DNA of 27,979 nucleotides from positions 1-27,979 of the forward strand of contig CAINUM010000012.1 of the NCBI GenBank assembly GCA_903853785.1, in the 5' to 3' direction. A program made the position numbers and the translations under genes. Below are positions 1 to 6,335 of the stretch, in pieces (position 1 is the first letter of the stretch; each line of letters begins with the position of its first letter). The notes below the pieces were generated by a model. It ran no database searches. It saw only the letters and a program-made list of their open reading frames with translations, and was not told where the DNA came from. The DNA is from Candidatus Magasanikiibacteriota bacterium. GTDB lineage: Bacteria > Patescibacteriota > Patescibacteriia > Magasanikbacterales > GWA2-37-8.

Positions 1-1
1 A

Positions 2-631
2 GATGATTTATCTAAAAAAGAAGATAATCGAACAATAGAAGAGGTGTTATTTACAACCAGCTCAGATAGTAGTAAGCTGTTGAAGCCAGAAGAAAATAAA
101 AAGGAAGTAACAAATAAATTAATTAAATCAAATAATATGGACAAATTTGACGAAAACAAACAGTATGTCGCTGTTGTGCATACTTCTTTAGGAGATTTTA
201 CAATAGATTTTAATAAGGGGCAGACCCCAAAAACAGTTGAGAACTTTGTTACCTTAGCCAAAAAAGGATTTTACGACAAAACAATTTTTCATCGGGTGAT
301 TAAAGGTTTTATGATTCAAGGTGGCGATCCAGTTGGAAACGGGACTGGTGGTCCTGGCTATAAATTTGATGACGAACCTTTTAACGATGAGTACGTTCGT
401 GGTGCGGTAGCAATGGCAAATTCCGGACCAAATACTAACGGAAGTCAATTTTTTGTAATGCATGCAGATTATCCATTACCAAAAAACTACACAATTTTTG
501 GTCATGTAGTAAGTGGAATGGAAACTGTTGATAAAATTGCTGAAAGTAAAGTATCGTCTGGTGCTTTCGGAGAAAATTCAACTCCAGTTGTGCCAACTGT
601 AATTAAATCGATTGATGTAAGTGTAAAATAA
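2..631 (+). CDS. Cyclophilin-type peptidyl-prolyl cis-trans isomerase (5' end outside window)
   Basis: Catalyses cis-trans isomerisation of Xaa-Pro bonds, probably as a folding helper for exported proteins. The cyclophilin domain starts near nt 150 and is recognisable by FHRVIKGFMIQGGDP (catalytic Arg in FHRV), the NTNGSQFFV active-site strand and the IFGHVVSGME segment. It is a compact single-domain form of about 160 residues. The frame is open to the left edge (DDLSKKEDNRTIEE precedes a GTG at 44), so the true start may lie upstream. A GTG start at 44 and an ATG at 137, just before the domain, are alternatives. The charged, low-complexity stretch before the domain looks like a linker, possibly following an unseen signal peptide or membrane anchor. 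It converges on rmuC with a 10-bp gap and ends in TAA. The family is certain; the N-terminus and location are not. Confidence 0.93.
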   Translation, partial: DDLSKKEDNRTIEEVLFTTSSDSSKLLKPEENKKEVTNKLIKSNNMDKFDENKQYVAVVHTSLGDFTIDFNKGQTPKTVENFVTLAKKGFYDKTIFHRVIKGFMIQGGDPVGNGTGGPGYKFDDEPFNDEYVRGAVAMANSGPNTNGSQFFVMHADYPLPKNYTIFGHVVSGMETVDKIAESKVSSGAFGENSTPVVPTVIKSIDVSVK

Positions 632-641
632 AAATATAAAT

Positions 642-1715
642 TTATTCTTCAGAGTCGGGTTTCTCTATCAAGAGGGACTCGATTTTTTTTTCGGATCCAA
701 CTATTTTAACAACATCCTTATCTATTTTCATAAACTCCTTATTTGCAGAGTTGTAACTGTTTACTGTAGTGGATAAATTGTTCCCAAGTTTTTTTAAATA
801 TTCATCGTAGGCCAACAGATGTCTTCCTAACTCCTCTACTCGTTGGCGTATTTCTTTGGCTGACTCCTCGATTTGTAATGCTCGAAGACCTTGGAGTACT
901 GTCTGTAGATAAGCCAAGAAAGAGGTTGGTGAAACAATAATAACATGTTTTTCTTTAAAGGCGTATTCGATAAGATCATGAGTATTGGTTTTTAGTGAAC
1001 CAACTTGGTTGATTAATAAATCATAATAAATTCCTTCTGAAGGAATAAACATAAACGCAAAATCCATTGTTCCCTCTTTAGGTTTGATGTATTTGCTAGT
1101 TTCGTTAATTCTGTTTTTTAAGTCGTTTTTGAAAATATTTTCATATTCATCTTTTCTAGCTGGGTCTTTTTCGCTAACTGCTCGATTATAATTTTCCAAA
1201 CTGAATTTGGAGTCAATTGGTATGACTTTGTCTTTTACAAACACAACTGCATCTACAATGTCTCCGTCTGTAAATTTATATTGCATTTGAAAGGACCCTG
1301 GAGGTAGAACGTTAAGTAATACATTCTCTAGATAATATTCACCAAGAATGCCGCGCTGTTTAGGGTTTTGTAAAATATCTTCAAGCCCTTGGAGCTGAAC
1401 CGCAAAATTCATGACCTGACGGTTTGTTTCGTCAATTTTGGTAAGCTTTTCAGTTACATCAGAAATAATCTTTGCGCTCTGACCAAATTGGCTCTGAATT
1501 GCAGAATGCATTGATGTTTGGTTTTCCGTCATGGCTTTGTGGGTTTCACCAATCTTTTGTTCAAACTGACGACCTAGGTCTTGTATTTGGGACTGAAGCA
1601 TAACAAACACATCTGTACCCTCCTTTGGTTTAGTGAGTTCTTTAAGTTTGTTATAAAAAACTACTAGAACAATTGTAAGTGTCGCGATAATGCTAATAAA
1701 GATGAAAGTTTCCAT
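642..1715 (-). CDS. rmuC: DNA recombination protein RmuC homologue
   Basis: RmuC-family proteins carry a nuclease-like domain and in E. coli limit inversions at short inverted repeats; the biochemical role is poorly defined. The 357-aa product has an N-terminal membrane helix (about residues 4-22), then a Gln/Glu/Lys-rich coiled-coil (about 35-110), then the conserved domain with NPKQRGILGEYYLENVL, PIDSKFSLENYNRA and HVIIVSPTSFLAYLQTV. It is shorter than the E. coli protein (about 475 aa), mainly in the coiled-coil. The ATG at 1715 has no Shine-Dalgarno sequence. A good promoter lies just upstream (1738-1766). It is monocistronic, ends in TAA and converges on the cyclophilin gene. Confidence 0.93.
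   Translation of the reverse strand: METFIFISIIATLTIVLVVFYNKLKELTKPKEGTDVFVMLQSQIQDLGRQFEQKIGETHKAMTENQTSMHSAIQSQFGQSAKIISDVTEKLTKIDETNRQVMNFAVQLQGLEDILQNPKQRGILGEYYLENVLLNVLPPGSFQMQYKFTDGDIVDAVVFVKDKVIPIDSKFSLENYNRAVSEKDPARKDEYENIFKNDLKNRINETSKYIKPKEGTMDFAFMFIPSEGIYYDLLINQVGSLKTNTHDLIEYAFKEKHVIIVSPTSFLAYLQTVLQGLRALQIEESAKEIRQRVEELGRHLLAYDEYLKKLGNNLSTTVNSYNSANKEFMKIDKDVVKIVGSEKKIESLLIEKPDSEE
652..692 (+). terminator. Rho-independent terminator of the cyclophilin gene, inside the 3' end of rmuC
   Basis: GAGTC (652-656) pairs with GACTC (676-680). TCTCT (662-666) pairs with AGAGG (671-675) around an ATCA loop, with a 5-nt bulge between the two stems. Ten T residues follow (683-692). The element lies within the last codons of the convergent rmuC gene, so the same DNA also encodes the RmuC C-terminus. 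Confidence 0.55.
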
Positions 1716-1737
1716 AATATTTTAGTTAATAGCCTAT

Positions 1738-1766
1738 ATTTTACCATTTATTGTGCTTTACTTCAA
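1738..1766 (-). promoter_or_regulatory. Sigma70-type promoter for rmuC
   Basis: On the minus strand, TTGAAG (1761-1766) and TAAAAT (1738-1743) are separated by exactly 17 bp. The start codon is about 23 bp downstream of the -10, leaving a very short leader without a ribosome binding motif. Confidence 0.6.
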
Positions 1767-1775
1767 CATATACTA

Positions 1776-1804
1776 TTGCCAGATATGGGATGTTGTTGTA
1801 AAAT
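1776..1804 (+). promoter_or_regulatory. Sigma70-type promoter for the tRNA-Arg / tRNA-Ala unit
   Basis: TTGCCA (1776-1781) and TAAAAT (1799-1804) are separated by 17 bp and end 19 bp before the tRNA-Arg 5' end. It is divergent from the rmuC promoter, with the two -35 boxes 9 bp apart. Confidence 0.6.
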
Positions 1805-1823
1805 AAGCTAATTGATATCCATT

Positions 1824-1895
1824 GCCCCCATAGTTCAATGGATAGAACAGGCCCGTCCTAAGGGCAAAATGTGTGTTCGATTCATGCTGGGGGCA
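1824..1895 (+). tRNA. tRNA-Arg (anticodon CCT)
   Basis: The cloverleaf can be drawn by hand. The acceptor GCCCCCA pairs with TGGGGGC, the D stem GTTC with GAAC, and the T arm GTGTG-TTCGATT-CATGC contains two G-U pairs. The anticodon loop GTCCTAA puts CCT at positions 34-36, reading AGG. Base 32 is G, and the outermost anticodon-stem pair (27-43) is G/A, leaving four good pairs. The discriminator is A and CCA is not encoded. It shares a promoter region with the tRNA-Ala that follows 52 bp later. Confidence 0.9.
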
Positions 1896-1917
1896 CAAAT
1901 TGAAGCTTTGATTTAAT

Positions 1918-1933
1918 TGTTTCCCGTGAAACA
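1918..1933 (+). promoter_or_regulatory. parS-like site, copy 1
   Basis: TGTTTCCCGTGAAACA lies in the spacer between the two tRNA genes. It matches the general bacterial parS consensus TGTTTCACGTGAAACA at 15 of 16 positions. Two further exact copies occur downstream at 2167-2182 (reverse orientation) and 2297-2312. Confidence 0.65.
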
Positions 1934-1947
1934 TTATAAACTATTAT

Positions 1948-2020
1948 GGGCCTGTAGCTCATTTGGTAGAGCGCAACATTCGCATTGCTGAGGTAAGGGG
2001 TTCGATTCCCCTCAGGTCCA
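1948..2020 (+). tRNA. tRNA-Ala (anticodon CGC)
   Basis: The acceptor GGGCCTG pairs with CAGGTCC and carries the G3-U70 pair that marks alanine tRNAs. The D stem is GCTC/GAGC, and the T arm AGGGG-TTCGATT-CCCCT is perfect. The anticodon loop TTCGCAT gives CGC. The middle anticodon-stem pair (29-41) is an A/C mismatch. CCA is not encoded. Confidence 0.92.
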
Positions 2021-2044
2021 CATATTTCAATAACAAGGTATTTG

Positions 2045-2068
2045 AACAGGTGTTTTACCTGTTTTTTT
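2045..2068 (+). terminator. Rho-independent terminator of the tRNA unit
   Basis: AACAGGT (2045-2051) and ACCTGTT (2057-2063) form a 7-bp stem around GTTTT, continuing into a run of T residues to 2068. It closes the tRNA-Arg/tRNA-Ala transcript. Confidence 0.8.
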
Positions 2069-2112
2069 GTTAAAAAGTGGATAAATCTGGGTATAACTCT
2101 GTGATAAAGTGG

Positions 2113-2142
2113 ATATTTGTATAGACTAGTGTATACAAATAT
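2113..2142. repeat. Perfect 11-bp inverted repeat
   Basis: ATATTTGTATA (2113-2123) and TATACAAATAT (2132-2142) flank the spacer GACTAGTG. The core 8-mer ATATTTGT recurs as the arms of the inverted repeat at 2281-2325, suggesting a shared protein-binding site. A weak promoter reading can be laid over it (TTGTAT 2117-2122, 17 bp, TATATT 2140-2145), which would start transcription near 2151. Confidence 0.7.
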
Positions 2143-2150
2143 ATTAATTT

Positions 2151-2250
2151 GGATGCTTAGCTCAATTGTTTCACGGGAAACAATTATTCAACTGCTCTAA
2201 ATTTACGTTGAATAGACAAAAAAGTTGAACAGTTTGAGCTGAGCGGATCC
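2151..2250 (+). other. 100-nt structured element closed by a 15-bp stem (possible ncRNA or DNA cruciform)
   Basis: GGAT (2151-2154) pairs with ATCC (2247-2250), and GCTTAGCTCAA (2155-2165) pairs with TTGAGCTGAGC (2234-2244), with one G-U pair and a 2-nt bulge. Inside are the parS-like hairpin (TTGTTTC 2166-2172 with GAAACAA 2177-2183) and a second hairpin (ATTCAAC 2186-2192 with GTTGAAT 2207-2213), so the fold is a three-way junction. I do not recognise it as a known RNA family. It could be transcribed or could act as DNA. Confidence 0.5.
2167..2182 (-). promoter_or_regulatory. parS-like site, copy 2 (reverse orientation)
   Basis: TGTTTCACGGGAAACA is the exact reverse complement of copies 1 and 3 and sits inside the 2151-2250 stem-closed element. 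Its near-palindrome also forms a 7-bp hairpin with an ACGG loop. Confidence 0.65.
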
Positions 2251-2280
2251 CTATGCTGTAGTATTAATTTTTAAGCAACT

Positions 2281-2325
2281 CACAAATATGAAATATTGTT
2301 TCCCGTGAAACAATTGATATTTGTG
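2281..2325. repeat. Inverted repeat enclosing parS-like copy 3
   Basis: CACAAATAT (2281-2289) and ATATTTGTG (2317-2325) form a perfect 9-bp inverted repeat. Between them lies the 8-bp parS-like hairpin ATTGTTTC-CCGT-GAAACAAT (2295-2314). The arms contain the same 8-mer as the inverted repeat at 2113-2142. Confidence 0.7.
2297..2312 (+). promoter_or_regulatory. parS-like site, copy 3
   Basis: TGTTTCCCGTGAAACA is identical to copy 1, 379 bp downstream of it, and 15/16 to the general parS consensus. It is centred within the inverted repeat 2281-2325. Confidence 0.65.
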
Positions 2326-2478
2326 TCTCAATGACTGCAAGTGTTGCATTTAGTTATTATTGGCAACGAACAAAGCAAATAGTGTACTAAAATAAGTTTA
2401 AAAAAACATAAAATAGATACAACAGAAAAAGCAGTATAAAATTTGAATAATAAATCACTAAAATAGTATTATAAACAA

Positions 2479-2507
2479 TTGTTGTGAATAACTTTTTGTG
2501 TTATAAT
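2479..2507 (+). promoter_or_regulatory. Candidate promoter for the surface locus
   Basis: A perfect TATAAT at 2502-2507 has a weak -35 (TTGTTG, 2479-2484) 17 bp upstream. The start codon at 2545 is 37 bp downstream of the -10. The four genes from 2545 to 9684 are tightly packed and probably form one transcript from here. Confidence 0.5.
2483..2491 (-). promoter_or_regulatory. DnaA-box-like nonamer
   Basis: TGTGAATAA on + is TTATTCACA on -, fitting the TTWTNCACA consensus. It is a single hit in AT-rich DNA, overlapping the promoter spacer of the next gene. Chance occurrence is quite possible. Confidence 0.3.
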
Positions 2508-2544
2508 ATTGATGTTAAAAATATTTTTTTAAAATATAATTTTT

Positions 2545-4821
2545 ATGTTTAAGCAATTCCGAATTGGTAAGATAATGGACGTTGTGTCATATGTGTTTTT
2601 GATCATAAACATACTGATTGTTCCGCTGTTTTTAGATAAAAATTTAAATAATTTTTATATCATACCGAAGCAGTATGTGTTTGGAGGTTTGGTACTTTTA
2701 AATATATTGTTGTGGATATCAAAATTTGTATTTACAAAAAAAATACAATTTACAAAAACAATGATTGATCTGCCAGTATTGGCTCTAGGAACAGTAGGTT
2801 TATTGTCAGCAATATTTTCAGCCAATGTCTATGATAGTTTTTTTGGAAGAGCAGAATATTTTACACTAAATTTCATTCTTCTTATCTTATTCTTCGCTTT
2901 GTATTATATAATTGTAAATTTTGTTAAAACAGAAAAACTTTGGCGCGGGATTCTTGATTCATTGATGGCGGTAGGATTTATAACATTGTTAATATTTATT
3001 TCAAAAATTGTTTTTAAATTTGCATTCCTAACAAAATTACTTGGACCTACTTGGAACACAGTTGATTCGATCAACAGTATCTTTGGTGTTTGGGCGGTTA
3101 TGATGTTGGTATTATCCTTTGGCCAGCTAATGAAAAAAGATCTAAGTTTTGGACGAATAATCTGGTCGTTTATAATTGGTAGTTTGTCGTTGGTGGTATT
3201 GGTTATGATGAGTTTCAATATATTATGGATAATATTATTGGTAGCTTTAGTATTAATGCTAATGCTAGGAGTTAGCTTTATGCGCGAAGTACACCTTGGT
3301 TGGGTGTCAGCATTATTTGCCGTGTTGGTTTTTACAATTATTTTCGTAATATTTGGTACACCAAAATTTGTTCAGACACCAATCCCAACTGAAGTTGCCC
3401 TTGGTTTAAGACCTTCCTGGTCAATCACACACGCAACATTATTTTCTGGTGTTAAAAACTTTTTTATTGGTAGTGGGTTGGGGTCGTTTGGTGTAGATTT
3501 TTCACAGTTTAGAAATGCGTCATTCAATGCTGATCCAGCAGCATGGTCACTTCGCTTTAATCAGCCATTTAATACTTTCCTTGGTCTATTATCAGAAGGT
3601 GGAATACTTTTTATCTGTGCATTTGTATTTATAATATTATTAACACTCGGGCATGTCTTTGATGTTTGGAATAAAATTCGAGCGTCTGCCTCCTTTATTA
3701 CCGAACCAAACTTCAAAAACGATAACGTGCTATTTGAATCGTTTTTAGTTTCAATTGCTTTTGTGGTTTTAACAGTTGGTTTGTGTTTGGCTTTTTATAG
3801 CCAGGTGTTATGGCTGGCTTGGTGGGTATTGTTATCATTATTAGTCGTAGGTTTTTCTTTCCATAATAAAAATTTTACCAGTGAAAAAGAAGTAACGCTT
3901 GAAAATACCCCTCAATATAGTTTATCCTTTTCATTTGGTTTGATTGTGGTTATGACCGGTTTAGTTATGATTGCTGTTTGGGGCGCAAGATTGTATTTAG
4001 GTGAAATTTCATACGCGAAGGCTTTGTCTAGTGGCAACAATAAAGCTGCCGAAGAATTTATTAATGATGCGTTAAGTAAAAAGCCAAATTCTGACGTTTA
4101 TCATTCTGCTTTGGCACAAATATATTTGAATCAAGCTGTGGAACAAAGTAAACAAGCAAATCCAGATGTACAATCGATAAGTTCAATAATGGCAAAGGCA
4201 GTAAATGAAGCAAAGTATGCTACAGATTTGTCGCCAAAATCAGTCGCGTTGTGGGAAAATCTTGCTACCATGTATGAAAATGCTTCAGCTTTAGTGCCGG
4301 AAGCAAGAGAATGGGCGTTAAAATCATTGCAACAAGCCAGAGACTTAGAGCCAACAAACCCATCACACTGGTGGCGTTTAGGTAATAATTATGCCGCAAC
4401 AACTAAATGGGATGATGCAATTAAAAACTATACAAAAGCGATCGACTTGAAAGCTGATTATTTTGGTGCCTATGTTGGTTTGTCAAATGCTTATGAACAA
4501 ACTCAAAAAATTGATAAGGCTATCGATATATATAAAAAATTGGTAGAAAAAAACCAAGCTGATCCTGAGACTTTATATAACTATGGTCGCCTTCTATATA
4601 ACAACAATGGTGCAGGTGACCGCGCAACTGCTGAACAAATTTGGAATCAAGTTATAAAAATCCAACCAAATTATTCTAACGCCCTTTATAGTTTAGGTTT
4701 GTTGTATGAAACAAACGGCGATAGAGCAACCGCACTACAATATTATTACAAAGTAAAAGATTTGAATCCAAACAACAAAAATATTTCAGACAAAATAAGG
4801 AAGATGGTTGGATCCATATAA
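2545..4821 (+). CDS. O-antigen ligase (WaaL/Wzy)-family membrane protein with C-terminal TPR domain
   Basis: The first 490 or so residues of this 758-aa protein are strongly hydrophobic, with about 12 membrane helices. A large extracytoplasmic loop (about residues 275-350) includes RPSWSITHATLF, GSGLGSFGVDFSQFR and FNQPFNTFLGLLSEGG, which fits the Wzy_C/O-antigen-ligase pattern. The remainder (about 505-758) is a run of about six TPR repeats, such as WWRLGNNYAATTKWDDAIKN and ALYSLGLLYETNGDRATAL. Relatives move lipid-linked glycans onto acceptors or polymerise them: WaaL onto lipid A, Wzy as polymerase, PglL/TfpO types onto proteins. Three secreted proteins follow within the same packed unit, so transfer onto protein is plausible here but is inference. 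There is no Shine-Dalgarno motif and the next gene starts 3 bp after the TAA. Confidence 0.82.
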   Translation: MFKQFRIGKIMDVVSYVFLIINILIVPLFLDKNLNNFYIIPKQYVFGGLVLLNILLWISKFVFTKKIQFTKTMIDLPVLALGTVGLLSAIFSANVYDSFFGRAEYFTLNFILLILFFALYYIIVNFVKTEKLWRGILDSLMAVGFITLLIFISKIVFKFAFLTKLLGPTWNTVDSINSIFGVWAVMMLVLSFGQLMKKDLSFGRIIWSFIIGSLSLVVLVMMSFNILWIILLVALVLMLMLGVSFMREVHLGWVSALFAVLVFTIIFVIFGTPKFVQTPIPTEVALGLRPSWSITHATLFSGVKNFFIGSGLGSFGVDFSQFRNASFNADPAAWSLRFNQPFNTFLGLLSEGGILFICAFVFIILLTLGHVFDVWNKIRASASFITEPNFKNDNVLFESFLVSIAFVVLTVGLCLAFYSQVLWLAWWVLLSLLVVGFSFHNKNFTSEKEVTLENTPQYSLSFSFGLIVVMTGLVMIAVWGARLYLGEISYAKALSSGNNKAAEEFINDALSKKPNSDVYHSALAQIYLNQAVEQSKQANPDVQSISSIMAKAVNEAKYATDLSPKSVALWENLATMYENASALVPEAREWALKSLQQARDLEPTNPSHWWRLGNNYAATTKWDDAIKNYTKAIDLKADYFGAYVGLSNAYEQTQKIDKAIDIYKKLVEKNQADPETLYNYGRLLYNNNGAGDRATAEQIWNQVIKIQPNYSNALYSLGLLYETNGDRATALQYYYKVKDLNPNNKNISDKIRKMVGSI

Positions 4822-4824
4822 AAT

Positions 4825-5463
4825 ATGCGAGATTTAAAAATCATTACACTGCTAACCGTTGGACTTTTAATTGTCCCTAGTTTTGTAATGGCCGCCATGT
4901 CTTCGACCAACTACTATATATATGCCGATAGCGTAGATTTTGGTGGTGGTACAGGCTCAAGCACAAGTTTTGGTCTTCAAGATTCATTGGGTGGGTATGC
5001 AGTTGGAATTAGTACAAGCACCAGCTATCAAATTCGAGCTGGTTATCAGGCTGCAGAAAGCGGTCAATTAAGTTTATTATTAAACGGTAATAGTATTGAT
5101 TTAGGGACACTAAATACCGCCAACGCTGTTGCAACTGGAAACATAGTTGCGACTGTTGATACCGACTCCGGCACCGGATACACACTTTCAGTTTCCAATG
5201 TAAGCGGCACATCTTTGGCACCGGTAATAGATGGAACTGTCGATGGTGTGGGCAATATTGATGAGTACGGCCTAGCGGTTAGCGGTACTCATGTTGCTTA
5301 CTCAAATGATACAGCTATAGTTAATTCTCTTGTTTTATCTTCATTTTCATCAGCAATAACATCTGATGTTACAACCCTAGCTTTTAAAGCAGTTCGATCC
5401 ACTGGAAGTGCGGCCGCTTCATATTCACAAAATATTACATTAACGGCGGCGGCAAATATTTAG
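4825..5463 (+). CDS. Small secreted surface protein, WxL-like beta domain
   Basis: A 212-aa protein with a clear signal peptide (hydrophobic to about residue 22, cleavage near VMA/AM). Its N-terminal half is Gly/Ser/Thr-rich (DFGGGTGSSTSFGLQDSLGG, then TSTSYQIRAGYQA). Its C-terminal half is predicted beta-rich (IDLGTLNTANAVATGNIVAT, DTDSGTGYTLSVSNVSG), ending YSQNITLTAAANI. That C-terminal pattern resembles WxL surface domains but lacks the tryptophan. The following gene encodes a DUF916-like protein, the usual partner of WxL proteins in Firmicutes csc clusters, which supports the resemblance. It is sandwiched in the surface operon (3 bp after the previous gene, 2 bp before the next). Function is unproven; a cell-envelope structural protein is the best guess. 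Confidence 0.6.
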   Translation: MRDLKIITLLTVGLLIVPSFVMAAMSSTNYYIYADSVDFGGGTGSSTSFGLQDSLGGYAVGISTSTSYQIRAGYQAAESGQLSLLLNGNSIDLGTLNTANAVATGNIVATVDTDSGTGYTLSVSNVSGTSLAPVIDGTVDGVGNIDEYGLAVSGTHVAYSNDTAIVNSLVLSSFSSAITSDVTTLAFKAVRSTGSAAASYSQNITLTAAANI

Positions 5464-5465
5464 TT

Positions 5466-6335
5466 ATGTTTAAAAAGAACAAAATTATTTTAAGTGCAAT
5501 ATTAGTACTATCTTTTTGGTTTGCCGGTCCGGCAAATGCATTTTCGATAAGCCCTCTAAAATATTCTGTTAGTTTGAATCCGGGAGATGACAAAGATCTA
5601 GTCGTAGTGGTAAAAAATGATTCAAACAGCAATAGTGATTTTCAACCGGTCGTGATGGGCGTGCAACAAGATTCATTGGGCAGACCAGTATTTAAAAACA
5701 ATATTGATGTTGCAGAAAATTGGGTTAAATTTCCAATTGTAAAAAAACTTTTAAAAAGTAATGAAAGTAAAGATTTTGTTTTCACTATAACTATTCCAAA
5801 AAACACACCACCTGGGGCACACTATCTTGGTTTTGGTGCGCGAGAAAATAGTGATCAAAATATTGGAGGTCAGTTGATGTCCATAATAACCCTTCAAGTT
5901 GCTGGTACTGCTGATGAATTGTTGTTGTTAGAAAAATACGATTTACTCAAAAACTATTCTTTCAATAAAAATATTTATTATTCTTTACAAATTAAAAACG
6001 TAGGTAATGTAGATTTGTTGACCAACGCACAAATTAAAATTTATGATTTTAAAAATAAAATATTAGACACACAGTCTGTAAAATTGGGAAGTAAATTATT
6101 TTCTAAATCTGTTCGTACTGTCGAGTCACGTTCTTTAGCGTTAAATAAAATATTTTGGCCAGGAATTTATCGATCGGTCATAGTTATTAATTTTGGTCTT
6201 ACAAACCAACAAATAGTGGGAAGCGCAAATTTTTGGTATTTACCAAGTTGGTCTATTTGTTTAGTTGGGTTGATAATTATTTTTACTTTATTATTGTTTA
6301 AAAAAAAGAATAATAAACATGAAACAGTATCATAA
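5466..6335 (+). CDS. DUF916-like secreted protein with C-terminal membrane anchor
   Basis: A 289-aa protein with an N-terminal signal peptide (about residues 1-24, cleavage GPANA/FS). Then comes an immunoglobulin-like beta domain starting SISPLKYSVSLNPGDDKDLV and containing ENWVKFP and ITIPKNTPPGAHYLGFGARE. This is the pattern of the DUF916 / WxL-interacting family, in which it contacts peptidoglycan and WxL proteins. A second beta region follows (about 165-245). A single membrane helix (about 258-276) and a Lys/Asn-rich cytoplasmic tail end the protein. So most of it faces outward, tethered at the C-terminus. The gene follows the WxL-like gene by 2 bp and overlaps the next by 17 bp. The family assignment rests on pattern resemblance only. 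Confidence 0.62.
   Translation: MFKKNKIILSAILVLSFWFAGPANAFSISPLKYSVSLNPGDDKDLVVVVKNDSNSNSDFQPVVMGVQQDSLGRPVFKNNIDVAENWVKFPIVKKLLKSNESKDFVFTITIPKNTPPGAHYLGFGARENSDQNIGGQLMSIITLQVAGTADELLLLEKYDLLKNYSFNKNIYYSLQIKNVGNVDLLTNAQIKIYDFKNKILDTQSVKLGSKLFSKSVRTVESRSLALNKIFWPGIYRSVIVINFGLTNQQIVGSANFWYLPSWSICLVGLIIIFTLLLFKKKNNKHETVS

Larger units (their letters stand above)
2069..2544. other. Non-coding region rich in inverted repeats: candidate centromere / origin-proximal region
   Basis: No convincing ORF is present. The left half (to about 2325) holds two parS-like palindromes, four copies of ATATTTGT in two inverted pairs and a 100-nt stem-closed element. The right half (about 2390-2544) is very AT-rich, with a DnaA-box-like nonamer at 2483-2491 and the promoter of the next gene. 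AGTGGATAA at 2076-2084, just after the terminator, is one base from a DnaA box. Whether oriC itself lies here cannot be decided, because dnaA, dnaN and parAB are not in the window. Confidence 0.5.

Noticed and set aside
2151..2250. tmRNA or another known housekeeping RNA
   Set aside because: There is no tRNA-like domain, no tag reading frame and no recognisable conserved RNA core. Only the three-way-junction fold is supported.
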